Source: an uncultured Rickettsiales bacterium
GTDB lineage: Bacteria; Pseudomonadota; Alphaproteobacteria; Rickettsiales; UBA1997
Length of the DNA: 9,209 nt
Direction of reading: 5' to 3'
Assembly: GCA_951801155.1 (NCBI GenBank)
Contig: CATOLK010000039.1
Coordinates: 1-9,209 of the forward strand
Shown here: positions 1-6,044 of the stretch, one piece after another
How the letters are laid out: each line of letters begins with the position of its first letter
Position numbering within the stretch: position 1 is the first letter of the stretch
Position numbers and translations under genes: made by a program
The notes under the pieces: model-generated
The model's input: only the letters and a program-made list of their open reading frames with translations
Told to the model about the DNA's origin: nothing
The model's database searches: none

Positions 1-736
1 ATTCAAGTTTTACTTTGTTACCAATTGCACTTTTTATAGCTTTTAAACTAACTGGTTTGACAAATCCTTTTTGCAAATTACCTAAATGAAAAGGACCAAA
101 AGAAACTCTTATTAATCTTACAACTCTTAAATTAAGATGTTCCATGATTTTTCTTACTTCCCTATTTTTGCCTTCAGTTATAGTAACTCTTAGCCAAGTG
201 TTAGTTGTATTATTATCTTTTTCAATAACAATTTTTATAGGAGCATATTTGATTCCGTTTATTACAATACCTTTTTTTGCTAAAGAATCAAAATTAACTC
301 TTTCTAAAGAACCATGTACTTTAACTTTATATTGTCTTGACCAACCAGTTGATGGAAGTTCCATATATCTAGCTAATTCACCGTTATTTGTTAAAATTAA
401 TAAACCTTCAGTATCCATATCTAAACGCCCAACTGTTATAACTCTTGGTAAATTTCTAGGTAAGATACTATATATAGTTTTTCTATCCTGAGGATCTTTA
501 TTTGTTACTATATAACCTTTAGGTTTATTAAATAACCATAATTTAGTTTTTACATTTTTATCTAACAACTTATTTTTGATTTTAATAGATTCATCAGTAA
601 TATTAGTGGCTAAATTTGTTACTATAGTACCATTGACCTTCACATCTCCTTCTAATATAAGTTTTTCAGCCTCTCTACGTGAACAGTAACCACATCTAGC
701 TATAATTTTTGCTAATCTTTCACCTTTTTTATCCAT
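1..736 (-). CDS. rluB: RsuA/RluB-family rRNA pseudouridine synthase, 3' end cut by window edge
   Basis: This gene makes a cytoplasmic enzyme that isomerises a specific uridine of ribosomal RNA to pseudouridine. 245 codons are visible, from the ATG at 736 to position 2, with no stop, so the gene is partial. Residues about 5-45 form an S4 RNA-binding domain (ERLAKIIARCGYCSRREAE, then GDVKVNG). The catalytic motif is GRLDMDTEGLL with the nucleophilic Asp at residue 106, followed by LTNNGELA. Near the C-terminus EGKNREVRKI and RLIRVSFGPF are typical of the RsuA/RluB/RluE/RluF branch. E. coli RluB is about 290 residues, so probably only a short tail is missing. RluB (23S rRNA) is the likeliest member, but RsuA or RluF cannot be excluded. 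No Shine-Dalgarno precedes the start. bioA lies 79 bp upstream on the same strand, so the two may be co-transcribed. Family assignment is firm; the exact target is inferred. Confidence 0.9.
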   Translation of the reverse strand, partial: MDKKGERLAKIIARCGYCSRREAEKLILEGDVKVNGTIVTNLATNITDESIKIKNKLLDKNVKTKLWLFNKPKGYIVTNKDPQDRKTIYSILPRNLPRVITVGRLDMDTEGLLILTNNGELARYMELPSTGWSRQYKVKVHGSLERVNFDSLAKKGIVINGIKYAPIKIVIEKDNNTTNTWLRVTITEGKNREVRKIMEHLNLRVVRLIRVSFGPFHLGNLQKGFVKPVSLKAIKSAIGNKVKLE

Positions 737-815
737 TAAAATTTAAAAATGTATTGTTATGTATGTGATTTTACATAAAATTTTTTAAAATACAAGTAAA
801 AAATAAAATATTTTT
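737..815 (-). promoter_or_regulatory. gap between bioA and the pseudouridine synthase gene, weak promoter and hairpin
   Basis: This short gap holds a 7-bp perfect inverted repeat, TTATGTA at 757-763 and TACATAA at 772-778, with an 8-nt loop. No T-run follows it on the minus strand, so it is not a convincing terminator for bioA. On the minus strand TTGTAT (790-795) and TAAAAT (768-773) are 16 nt apart and could be a weak sigma-70 promoter for the downstream gene, but only three of six -35 bases match consensus. The hairpin overlaps the putative -10. In such AT-rich DNA both may be chance. Confidence 0.2.
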
Positions 816-2120
816 TTAAAAAACAACAGTAGATATAACATCTATAACATTTTTGTAACTATTTCTTAAATCTTCTTCTGAAATACAATAAGGTGGTAAA
901 AAATAAACTACATTCCCTAAAGGCCTTAATAGTAACCCAGCTTCAAAAAATTTATTTTTTAAATCATTACTAAAATTTGAACCATAACCACTATTATTTT
1001 TAATTTCAAAAGCTGAAATTAATCCAATTGTTCTGAATTTTTCAAGAAAATCGTATTTTTCTAATTTAAACAATTCTTCTCTATGTATTTTATTTATTCT
1101 TTTTATTTTTTCTAAAACATCAATTTCTTCAAAAATTTCCAGAGAAGCAATAGCAGCGGCACAAGCCAATGGGTTTGCCGTATAGGAATGACCGTGTAAA
1201 AATGTTTTTTTGTTTTTACTATCTAAAAATTCTTTATATATATCTTCAGTTGTTATTGTCAAGGCCATAGGTAAAGCCCCACCAGTCAAAGCTTTTGATA
1301 AACAAATTATGTCTGGAACAATTTCTGTTTGTTCATAGGAAAACATACTACCAGTTCTTCCAAAACCAGTCATAACTTCATCAAATATTACTGGAATATT
1401 ATAATTTTGAAATAATTTACAAATTTTATTAACAAATTCTGGTCTAATTATTCTCATACCACTAGCCCCCTGAACTAACGACTCAAGAAAAAATGCAGAT
1501 ATATTTTTATGCTTTTCTTCTAACAATTTTTCTGCAAATTTTATTGAATTTTCTTCTTTTTCTTCTATATTTTTATCATTAATCCAAGTTTCTGGAAATG
1601 GTATATTTTCAACTTTAAACATCAATCTTTCAAAAGGTGTATAAAATCCACAAGATTTTCCTAGGGACATTGTGCCTACAGTGTCGCCATGATAATTTCC
1701 ATCCATTGTTATAAATAAAGTTCTGTTATCGTCTCCTTTATTTTGCCAATATTGATATGTCATTTTAAGAGCTATTTCAATAGCGGTCGATCCATTATCT
1801 GAAAAGAAATATTTTGATAATTTAGGATTTATAAATTTTTGTAATTTTTCCACTAAATTTACAGCTGGTTTGTGAGTAAAATTTGCAAAAATTAAATGTT
1901 CCAATTCTAAAGATTGCTTATAAATAGCATTTGCAATTTTTTCATTGCAATGACCATGGCAACTTGTCCACCAGGACGACACTAAATCAATATATTTTTT
2001 ACCATTTTCATCCCATAAATAAGTATCTTTTCCTTTTACTATATTTATATTTAATGGTGATGTGGCTTCTTGAGTAAATGGATGCCATATATATTTTCTG
2101 TCAAATTCTGAATAATTCAT
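816..2120 (-). CDS. bioA: adenosylmethionine (or lysine)-8-amino-7-oxononanoate aminotransferase, biotin synthesis
   Basis: BioA is a cytoplasmic PLP enzyme that aminates 8-amino-7-oxononanoate (KAPA) to 7,8-diaminononanoate (DAPA), the antepenultimate step of biotin synthesis. The 434 residues match the usual length (E. coli 429) and show the family signatures in order: IWHPFTQ (11-17), SSWW (48-51), SDNGSTA (107-113, phosphate binding), GNYHGDT with Tyr143 (141-147), FDEVMTGFGRTG with Asp247 contacting the PLP nitrogen, CLSKALTGG with the Schiff-base Lys276, HGHSYTANPLACAAA (309-323) and LRPLGN with Arg399, the likely substrate-carboxylate arginine. Phe15 stands where E. coli has Tyr17 (see findings), so the amino donor is uncertain. 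The ATG at 2120 is right for the family N-terminus; no Shine-Dalgarno precedes it. No other biotin gene is in the window, so the pathway is either scattered, as in several Rickettsiales, or incomplete. Confidence 0.95.
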   Translation of the reverse strand: MNYSEFDRKYIWHPFTQEATSPLNINIVKGKDTYLWDENGKKYIDLVSSWWTSCHGHCNEKIANAIYKQSLELEHLIFANFTHKPAVNLVEKLQKFINPKLSKYFFSDNGSTAIEIALKMTYQYWQNKGDDNRTLFITMDGNYHGDTVGTMSLGKSCGFYTPFERLMFKVENIPFPETWINDKNIEEKEENSIKFAEKLLEEKHKNISAFFLESLVQGASGMRIIRPEFVNKICKLFQNYNIPVIFDEVMTGFGRTGSMFSYEQTEIVPDIICLSKALTGGALPMALTITTEDIYKEFLDSKNKKTFLHGHSYTANPLACAAAIASLEIFEEIDVLEKIKRINKIHREELFKLEKYDFLEKFRTIGLISAFEIKNNSGYGSNFSNDLKNKFFEAGLLLRPLGNVVYFLPPYCISEEDLRNSYKNVIDVISTVVF

Positions 2121-2145
2121 TTTTTTATTTAAATTTTTAAAAAAT

Positions 2146-2173
2146 ATAATAGAAATAAATTATAAATTTTCAA
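2146..2173 (-). promoter_or_regulatory. predicted sigma-70-type promoter of bioA
   Basis: On the minus strand TTGAAA (2168-2173) and TATTAT (2146-2151) each match the -35 and -10 consensus at five of six bases, with a 16-nt spacer. Transcription would begin about 20 nt upstream of the bioA start, giving a short A/T-only leader without a Shine-Dalgarno. This is the best promoter match noticed in the divergent region, but AT-rich DNA gives many false -10 boxes. Confidence 0.4.
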
Positions 2174-2282
2174 TGGGTTAGTTTTACAATTTAGATAATT
2201 ATGATTTATTTATAATTTATTGTTTTTACTTTAATTAAATACTGTATTTTTCTATACTTTACATGTTGTTTATATGTATTTT

Positions 2283-2319
2283 TACTATTTTGGTAATAAA
2301 TTAAGAATAAAAATAGTAT
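2283..2319 (+). promoter_or_regulatory. inverted repeat overlapping a weak ftsH promoter candidate
   Basis: A perfect 9-bp inverted repeat, TACTATTTT (2283-2291) and AAAATAGTA (2310-2318), has an 18-nt spacer. It straddles a possible promoter: TTGGTA at 2290-2295 and TAGTAT at 2314-2319, 18 nt apart, each matching four of six consensus bases. A run of six T follows at 2325-2330. It could be an operator, an attenuator-like hairpin in the ftsH leader, or chance. The leader from this promoter would be about 110 nt. Confidence 0.25.
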
Positions 2320-2435
2320 AACAGTTTTTTATCATAAAGATAATTGGTACAACAATAATATCTTAATTTTAACTTTTCTCTTGCTTTTTTAATAAGAACT
2401 AATAATTTTTTGATATTATTATGTATTTTTAAAAA

Positions 2436-4334
2436 ATGAGAAGATTAAACAAAAACTTATTCCTGTGGTTAATTATTATTTTAGCTTTAGTATTATTTTC
2501 AGATATATTTGAAAGTAATATAGATAATGGACAAAAGATAATATATTCTCAATTTTTAGAAAAAGTCAAAAATAAGGAAATTAAAACAGCTAAAATAAAA
2601 GGTAGTGGTATTTATGGAGAAACAGAAAAAGGTACAAAATATTTTACCAATGCAAATTTTATAGCGGTTGAGGATATTTTTAAAGAATTAAAAGAAAATG
2701 ATAGTCAAATTGAAATAGTACAAATTTCAAATAAAAAATCTGTTATAATTGATTTTATTTTAAGTTGGTTACCCCTTATAATAATAATTGCTTTTTATTT
2801 TTTTAGATTTTCAGCTATTGCTAATGGAGATAATCCATTTGGTTTTTCTAAATCTAAGGCAAGAATGATGCAAATTAAAGGAAAAGTAACTTTTGATGAT
2901 GTGGCTGGAATTGATGAAGCAAAAAATGAATTAAAAGAAATAGTGGATTTTTTAAAAGATCCAGAAAAATATGCGGATATAGGTGCAAAAATTCCTAGAG
3001 GTTGTTTACTTATTGGTCCTCCGGGAACAGGAAAAACTTTATTAGCAAAAGCTATTGCTGGTGAAGCAAATGTACCATTTTATTTTATATCTGGTTCTGA
3101 TTTTGTAGAAATGTTCGTTGGTGTTGGTGCTAGTAGAGTCAGAGATATGTTCGCAGAAGCAAAAAATAATGCCCCTTGCCTTATATTTATTGACGAAATA
3201 GATGCTGTAGGTAGACATAGAGGAGCTGGAATCGGTGGTGGAAATGATGAAAGGGAACAAACTTTAAATCAATTATTAGTAGAAATGGATGGTTTTGAAG
3301 GTAATGAAGGAATAATAGTAATTGCTGCTACAAATAGAGAAGATGTTTTGGATAAAGCTTTATTGAGACCTGGTCGTTTTGATAGGCAAATTACAGTACA
3401 ATTACCAGATGTAAAAGGTAGAGAAGAAATATTGAAAGTTCATGCAAAAAAGGTTAAAATGGCTCCAAATATTGATTTTAAATTAATTGCAAAATCTACT
3501 CCAAATTTTAGTGGGGCTGAATTGGCAAATATTATTAATGAAGCTGGATTATTAGCAGCAAGGTTAAATAAAAAAGTAATAACTAATGACGAAATAGAAG
3601 AAGCAAAAGAAAGAGTTGTAATGGGCGTAAGAAATCAAAGTAAGGTTAAAAGAGAAGAAGAAACTAAACTTATTGCTTATCACGAAGCTGGCCATGCTTT
3701 GGTTACTTTAAATTGTAAAAATACAGACCCTATTTATAAAGCTACAATAATTTCAAGAGGAAATGCTGGTGGTTATGTGGCAAGATTACCGGAAAATGAT
3801 AGACATTACACAACTACCACAAAAGCTGGTGTAATTGATGATATTACTATTGCTATGGGAGGAAGAGCGGCAGAAGAAATTATTTTTGGTGAAGATAAAA
3901 TAACAGCTGGGGCCTTAAGTGATATTAAGGCTGCTACCTATTATGCTAAAAATATGGTGGTAAGTTGGGGAATGAATGATAAAATTGGACCTATTTACTG
4001 GGCTGATAAGCTTAAAAATGAAGACGGTTATGGTTTTGAAGCTAGTTCAAATGAAATGTTAAATTTAATAGATGAGGAAATTAAAAATATTATTGAAAAT
4101 TGTAAAATTTCAGCTAAAAAAATTATAGAAGAAAACAAAGATAAATTGGAAATTATAGCTCAAGCTCTTATAAAATATGAGACTTTGACTGGCGAAGAAA
4201 TTAAAAAATTGATTAATGGCGAAGAAATAAGAATAGAAATAGAAAATAAAGAAGAAAAAGAAATTAATGAAATTAATGCTTCTTCATTGTTTGCAAAAAT
4301 AACTAAAAATAATGAAGAGAATGATAATAAATAA
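2436..4334 (+). CDS. ftsH: ATP-dependent zinc metalloprotease FtsH
   Basis: FtsH is an inner-membrane hexameric AAA protease that extracts and degrades misassembled membrane proteins and selected cytoplasmic regulators. In its 632 residues I see transmembrane segments at about 8-26 and 104-124 flanking a periplasmic domain; Walker A GPPGTGKT (194-201); pore-loop FVG (227-229); Walker B LIFIDEID (249-256); the second region of homology with arginine fingers Arg311 and Arg314; zinc site HEAGH (416-420); and the third zinc ligand in GALSDI (Asp496). All catalytic residues are present, so it should be active. The loop after the zinc motif reads SRGNAGGY where E. coli has PRGRALG, a small departure. 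The C-terminus (about 595-632) is a charged Glu/Lys/Asn tail, as is usual. The gene leads a probable four-gene operon, 23 bp ahead of the cyclophilin gene, rather than sitting by tilS as is common in alphaproteobacteria. No Shine-Dalgarno precedes its ATG. Confidence 0.97.
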   Translation: MRRLNKNLFLWLIIILALVLFSDIFESNIDNGQKIIYSQFLEKVKNKEIKTAKIKGSGIYGETEKGTKYFTNANFIAVEDIFKELKENDSQIEIVQISNKKSVIIDFILSWLPLIIIIAFYFFRFSAIANGDNPFGFSKSKARMMQIKGKVTFDDVAGIDEAKNELKEIVDFLKDPEKYADIGAKIPRGCLLIGPPGTGKTLLAKAIAGEANVPFYFISGSDFVEMFVGVGASRVRDMFAEAKNNAPCLIFIDEIDAVGRHRGAGIGGGNDEREQTLNQLLVEMDGFEGNEGIIVIAATNREDVLDKALLRPGRFDRQITVQLPDVKGREEILKVHAKKVKMAPNIDFKLIAKSTPNFSGAELANIINEAGLLAARLNKKVITNDEIEEAKERVVMGVRNQSKVKREEETKLIAYHEAGHALVTLNCKNTDPIYKATIISRGNAGGYVARLPENDRHYTTTTKAGVIDDITIAMGGRAAEEIIFGEDKITAGALSDIKAATYYAKNMVVSWGMNDKIGPIYWADKLKNEDGYGFEASSNEMLNLIDEEIKNIIENCKISAKKIIEENKDKLEIIAQALIKYETLTGEEIKKLINGEEIRIEIENKEEKEINEINASSLFAKITKNNEENDNK

Positions 4335-4345
4335 ATTTATAAATT

Positions 4346-4352
4346 AAGGAGG
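4346..4352 (+). promoter_or_regulatory. Shine-Dalgarno of the cyclophilin gene
   Basis: AAGGAGG lies 5 nt before the ATG at 4358 and is a near-perfect anti-16S match. It lies within the 23-bp gap after the ftsH stop and fixes the start that includes the signal peptide. Confidence 0.85.
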
Positions 4353-4357
4353 AAAGT

Positions 4358-5128
4358 ATGATAGAAAAAAATAAAAAATATTCTAAATATTTTATTTTAT
4401 TGTTTTTATTTATGTTTTTTTTATTTGATAATTCTGCAAAAGCTAAATATATGGAAAAAGAAATACCATATGATATTGAGTTAAATGATTTGCTTTTGAT
4501 GGAATTAAAGGATGGAGTAGTTATAATACAAATGTTCCCAGATAAAGCTCCTTGGCATGTTTATAGGATAAAATTATTAGTAAAAGAGGGTTTTTATAAT
4601 GGTCTTGGATTTCATAGGGTTATAGATGGTTTTATGGCTCAAACTGGAGATCCTACAGGAACTGGTACCGGCGGTAGTAAATTTGGAAAAATGTACGCGG
4701 AAATAAATGACATGAAACATACAAGAGGAGCAGTTTCTATGGCAAGAGCTAGTGATATTGATAGTGCAGATAGTCAATTTTTTATTATAACTGGCGAATA
4801 TTTCCAACATTTAGATGGACAATATACAATTTGGGGTCGTGTCATAAGTGGAATGGATTTAGTTGATAAAATTAAATCTTCCTCTAGTAATGATAATGGG
4901 ATGGTAAAAAATCCTGATAAAATAGTTAAGATGGTTTTAGGTCAAGATATGAATTTTAACTATGAAGGAGATACAGAAGAGCAAAAAGAAGATAGAAAAA
5001 AAGAAAGAATTGAGATGTTAAGAAATGTAAAAGAGTTAAAAAAAATTAATGATAAAATCAATGCCGAAAAAGGTGAAGAAACTCCTTTATTGGATAGAAT
5101 TTTAGAACTTAATGCTGAATTAGAATAA
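4358..5128 (+). CDS. secreted cyclophilin-type peptidyl-prolyl cis-trans isomerase
   Basis: This gene encodes a cyclophilin, which speeds cis-trans isomerisation of X-Pro bonds during folding. The N-terminus is basic, then hydrophobic (about 11-23), ending in SAKA|KY, a signal peptidase I-type site after Ala29, so the protein should be exported to the periplasm or held at the membrane. The cyclophilin fold spans about 44-197. It shows FHRVIDGFMAQTGD with the expected catalytic residues Arg87, Phe92, Met93 and Gln95, then TGTGTGGS, SQFFIITG and HLDGQYTIWGRV. His151 is at the position of human CypA Trp121, predicting weak cyclosporin binding. A charged, probably helical extension (about 203-256) follows the fold and is absent from short bacterial cyclophilins such as PpiA. 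It follows ftsH closely and is very likely co-transcribed. Overall similarity is to alphaproteobacterial cyclophilins. Family assignment is firm; substrates are unknown. Confidence 0.93.
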   Translation: MIEKNKKYSKYFILLFLFMFFLFDNSAKAKYMEKEIPYDIELNDLLLMELKDGVVIIQMFPDKAPWHVYRIKLLVKEGFYNGLGFHRVIDGFMAQTGDPTGTGTGGSKFGKMYAEINDMKHTRGAVSMARASDIDSADSQFFIITGEYFQHLDGQYTIWGRVISGMDLVDKIKSSSSNDNGMVKNPDKIVKMVLGQDMNFNYEGDTEEQKEDRKKERIEMLRNVKELKKINDKINAEKGEETPLLDRILELNAELE

Positions 5129-5142
5129 TTTATTAATATTTA

Positions 5143-5173
5143 AGGAGATAAGGCAATGTTTATATTTTCATAA
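5143..5173 (+). other. Shine-Dalgarno followed by a five-codon open frame (MFIFS, stop)
   Basis: Within the 119-bp gap after the cyclophilin gene, AGGAG at 5143-5147 stands 8 nt before an ATG at 5156 that opens a frame of only five codons, ending in TAA at 5171-5173. The signal is as good as those of the real genes nearby. It could be a leader peptide, a remnant of a decayed gene, or chance. The rest of the gap (5174-5235) is A/T-only apart from a few G and shows no terminator. Confidence 0.3.
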
Positions 5174-5235
5174 AAGTTAATTTTTATAAATAAAAATAAA
5201 GAATTTTAAATAAAATGTTAAAATATTAATAAATC

Positions 5236-5241
5236 AAGGAG
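5236..5241 (+). promoter_or_regulatory. Shine-Dalgarno of the anchored FKBP-like protein gene
   Basis: AAGGAG lies 6 nt before the ATG at 5248. It supports that start over the in-frame ATG twelve codons in (Met12), which has no such signal. Confidence 0.8.
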
Positions 5242-5247
5242 TATAAA

Positions 5248-6024
5248 ATGAATAAATTTTTTAGTTATCTTTATAGAATAATGTCAAACAAGTTGACTAG
5301 AATTTTTTTAGTTATTTTTGTTTTAGTGGCATTAGTATATTCTAATTATGATAAAAATAAAGATAAAATTAATGCAGATGAAGTTGAAAGAATTATAACC
5401 AAAATAAAAGAAGATAAAAAAAATATAAAAAAACGTCCAACAGTAGAATATATTGTTGTTAAAAAGAATATAGTTCCAGAAGAAGAACTAAAAGAAGAAA
5501 AAAAAGAAGAAACTGCAGAAGAAATTGAGAAAAAAAAACAATTTGACAAAGAAAGTAAAAAAATTCAGGAGGAATTAAAAGAAATAACTAATGTTTTTTT
5601 AAAATTTAAACTTTTAGAAGAAGAATATCAACAAAGACTAAAAGAAAAGAAAATAAATTATAACAAAGTAGCAAAATATGGAGATGTTGTATATTATGAA
5701 AATGTAATGGATTTTGGAAATCCTGATTTTCAAAATCCTAGTTTACATTTATTTACAAAAATAGAAAAAGGTGATTTTTTAAGTGAAAAATTAGTAAATA
5801 AAAAAATAGGACAACTTATAACCTACACACAAGAAGATTTAGTAAATTCTTTACCAGAAGATGTAAGAGATCAGGTAAAAACATCTATTGACGAAAAAAT
5901 GAAAGAGATAAAAAATTTAGATGTTCCAATCAATATTAATATTTTGTATAAGGTTAAAATATTAGATTTTATTAATAAAAAAACAATTGAAAAATTTAAA
6001 TTAGAAGAACCTCAACAAATGTAA
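5248..6024 (+). CDS. unrecognised single-pass membrane protein with coiled coil and possible FKBP-like C-terminal domain
   Basis: I do not recognise this 258-residue protein as a named family. A basic N-terminus is followed by one hydrophobic segment (about 18-32), so it is probably anchored in the inner membrane with the bulk outside. Residues about 75-135 are extremely rich in Glu and Lys and likely form a helix or coiled coil. The C-terminal part (about 138-243) resembles an FKBP fold in spacing: VAKYGDVVYYENVMDF, then LFTKIEKGDF, LVNKKIGQLITY (compare the usual L-x-G-M-K-x-G-E-x), and a closing INILYKVKILDFI strand. The aromatic active-site residues of FKBPs are not clearly present, so it may be a degenerate, chaperone-type domain. 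It lies between a cyclophilin and a cation ATPase on the same strand, 20 bp before the latter. An envelope folding or assembly role is inference. High Lys/Glu/Asn content could also make the resemblance superficial. Confidence 0.8.
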   Translation: MNKFFSYLYRIMSNKLTRIFLVIFVLVALVYSNYDKNKDKINADEVERIITKIKEDKKNIKKRPTVEYIVVKKNIVPEEELKEEKKEETAEEIEKKKQFDKESKKIQEELKEITNVFLKFKLLEEEYQQRLKEKKINYNKVAKYGDVVYYENVMDFGNPDFQNPSLHLFTKIEKGDFLSEKLVNKKIGQLITYTQEDLVNSLPEDVRDQVKTSIDEKMKEIKNLDVPININILYKVKILDFINKKTIEKFKLEEPQQM

Positions 6025-6028
6025 TTAT

Positions 6029-6036
6029 AAAGGGAG
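6029..6036 (+). promoter_or_regulatory. Shine-Dalgarno of the P-type ATPase gene
   Basis: AAAGGGAG lies 8 nt before the ATG at 6045, inside the 20-bp gap after the preceding stop. It supports translation from a shared transcript. Confidence 0.7.
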
Positions 6037-6044
6037 AATTTATT

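Larger units (their letters stand above)
2121..2435. other. divergent intergenic region between bioA and ftsH
   Basis: These 315 bp separate two divergent genes and must hold both promoters. I see no gene, tRNA or recognised riboswitch. The stretch is markedly poorer in G+C than the genes. It carries the bioA promoter candidate near its left end and an inverted repeat overlapping a weak ftsH promoter candidate near 2283-2319. The last bases before ftsH (a T-run, then an A-run) have no Shine-Dalgarno. Confidence 0.6.

Noticed and set aside
144..491. 115-codon plus-strand open frame
   Set aside because: It lies wholly opposite the pseudouridine synthase gene, whose motifs are unmistakable. It has no Shine-Dalgarno and resembles no family.
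3042..3260. Minus-strand frame inside ftsH; similar ones at 4577-4810, 5346-5549, 7372-7569, 7805-7990 and 8348-8581
   Set aside because: All are antisense to well-supported genes, with composition expected from the reverse complement of AT-rich coding sequence and no start signals.
5129..5235. Terminator separating the cyclophilin gene from the next gene
   Set aside because: Only very short A/T palindromes without a following T-run are present, so co-transcription remains the simpler reading.
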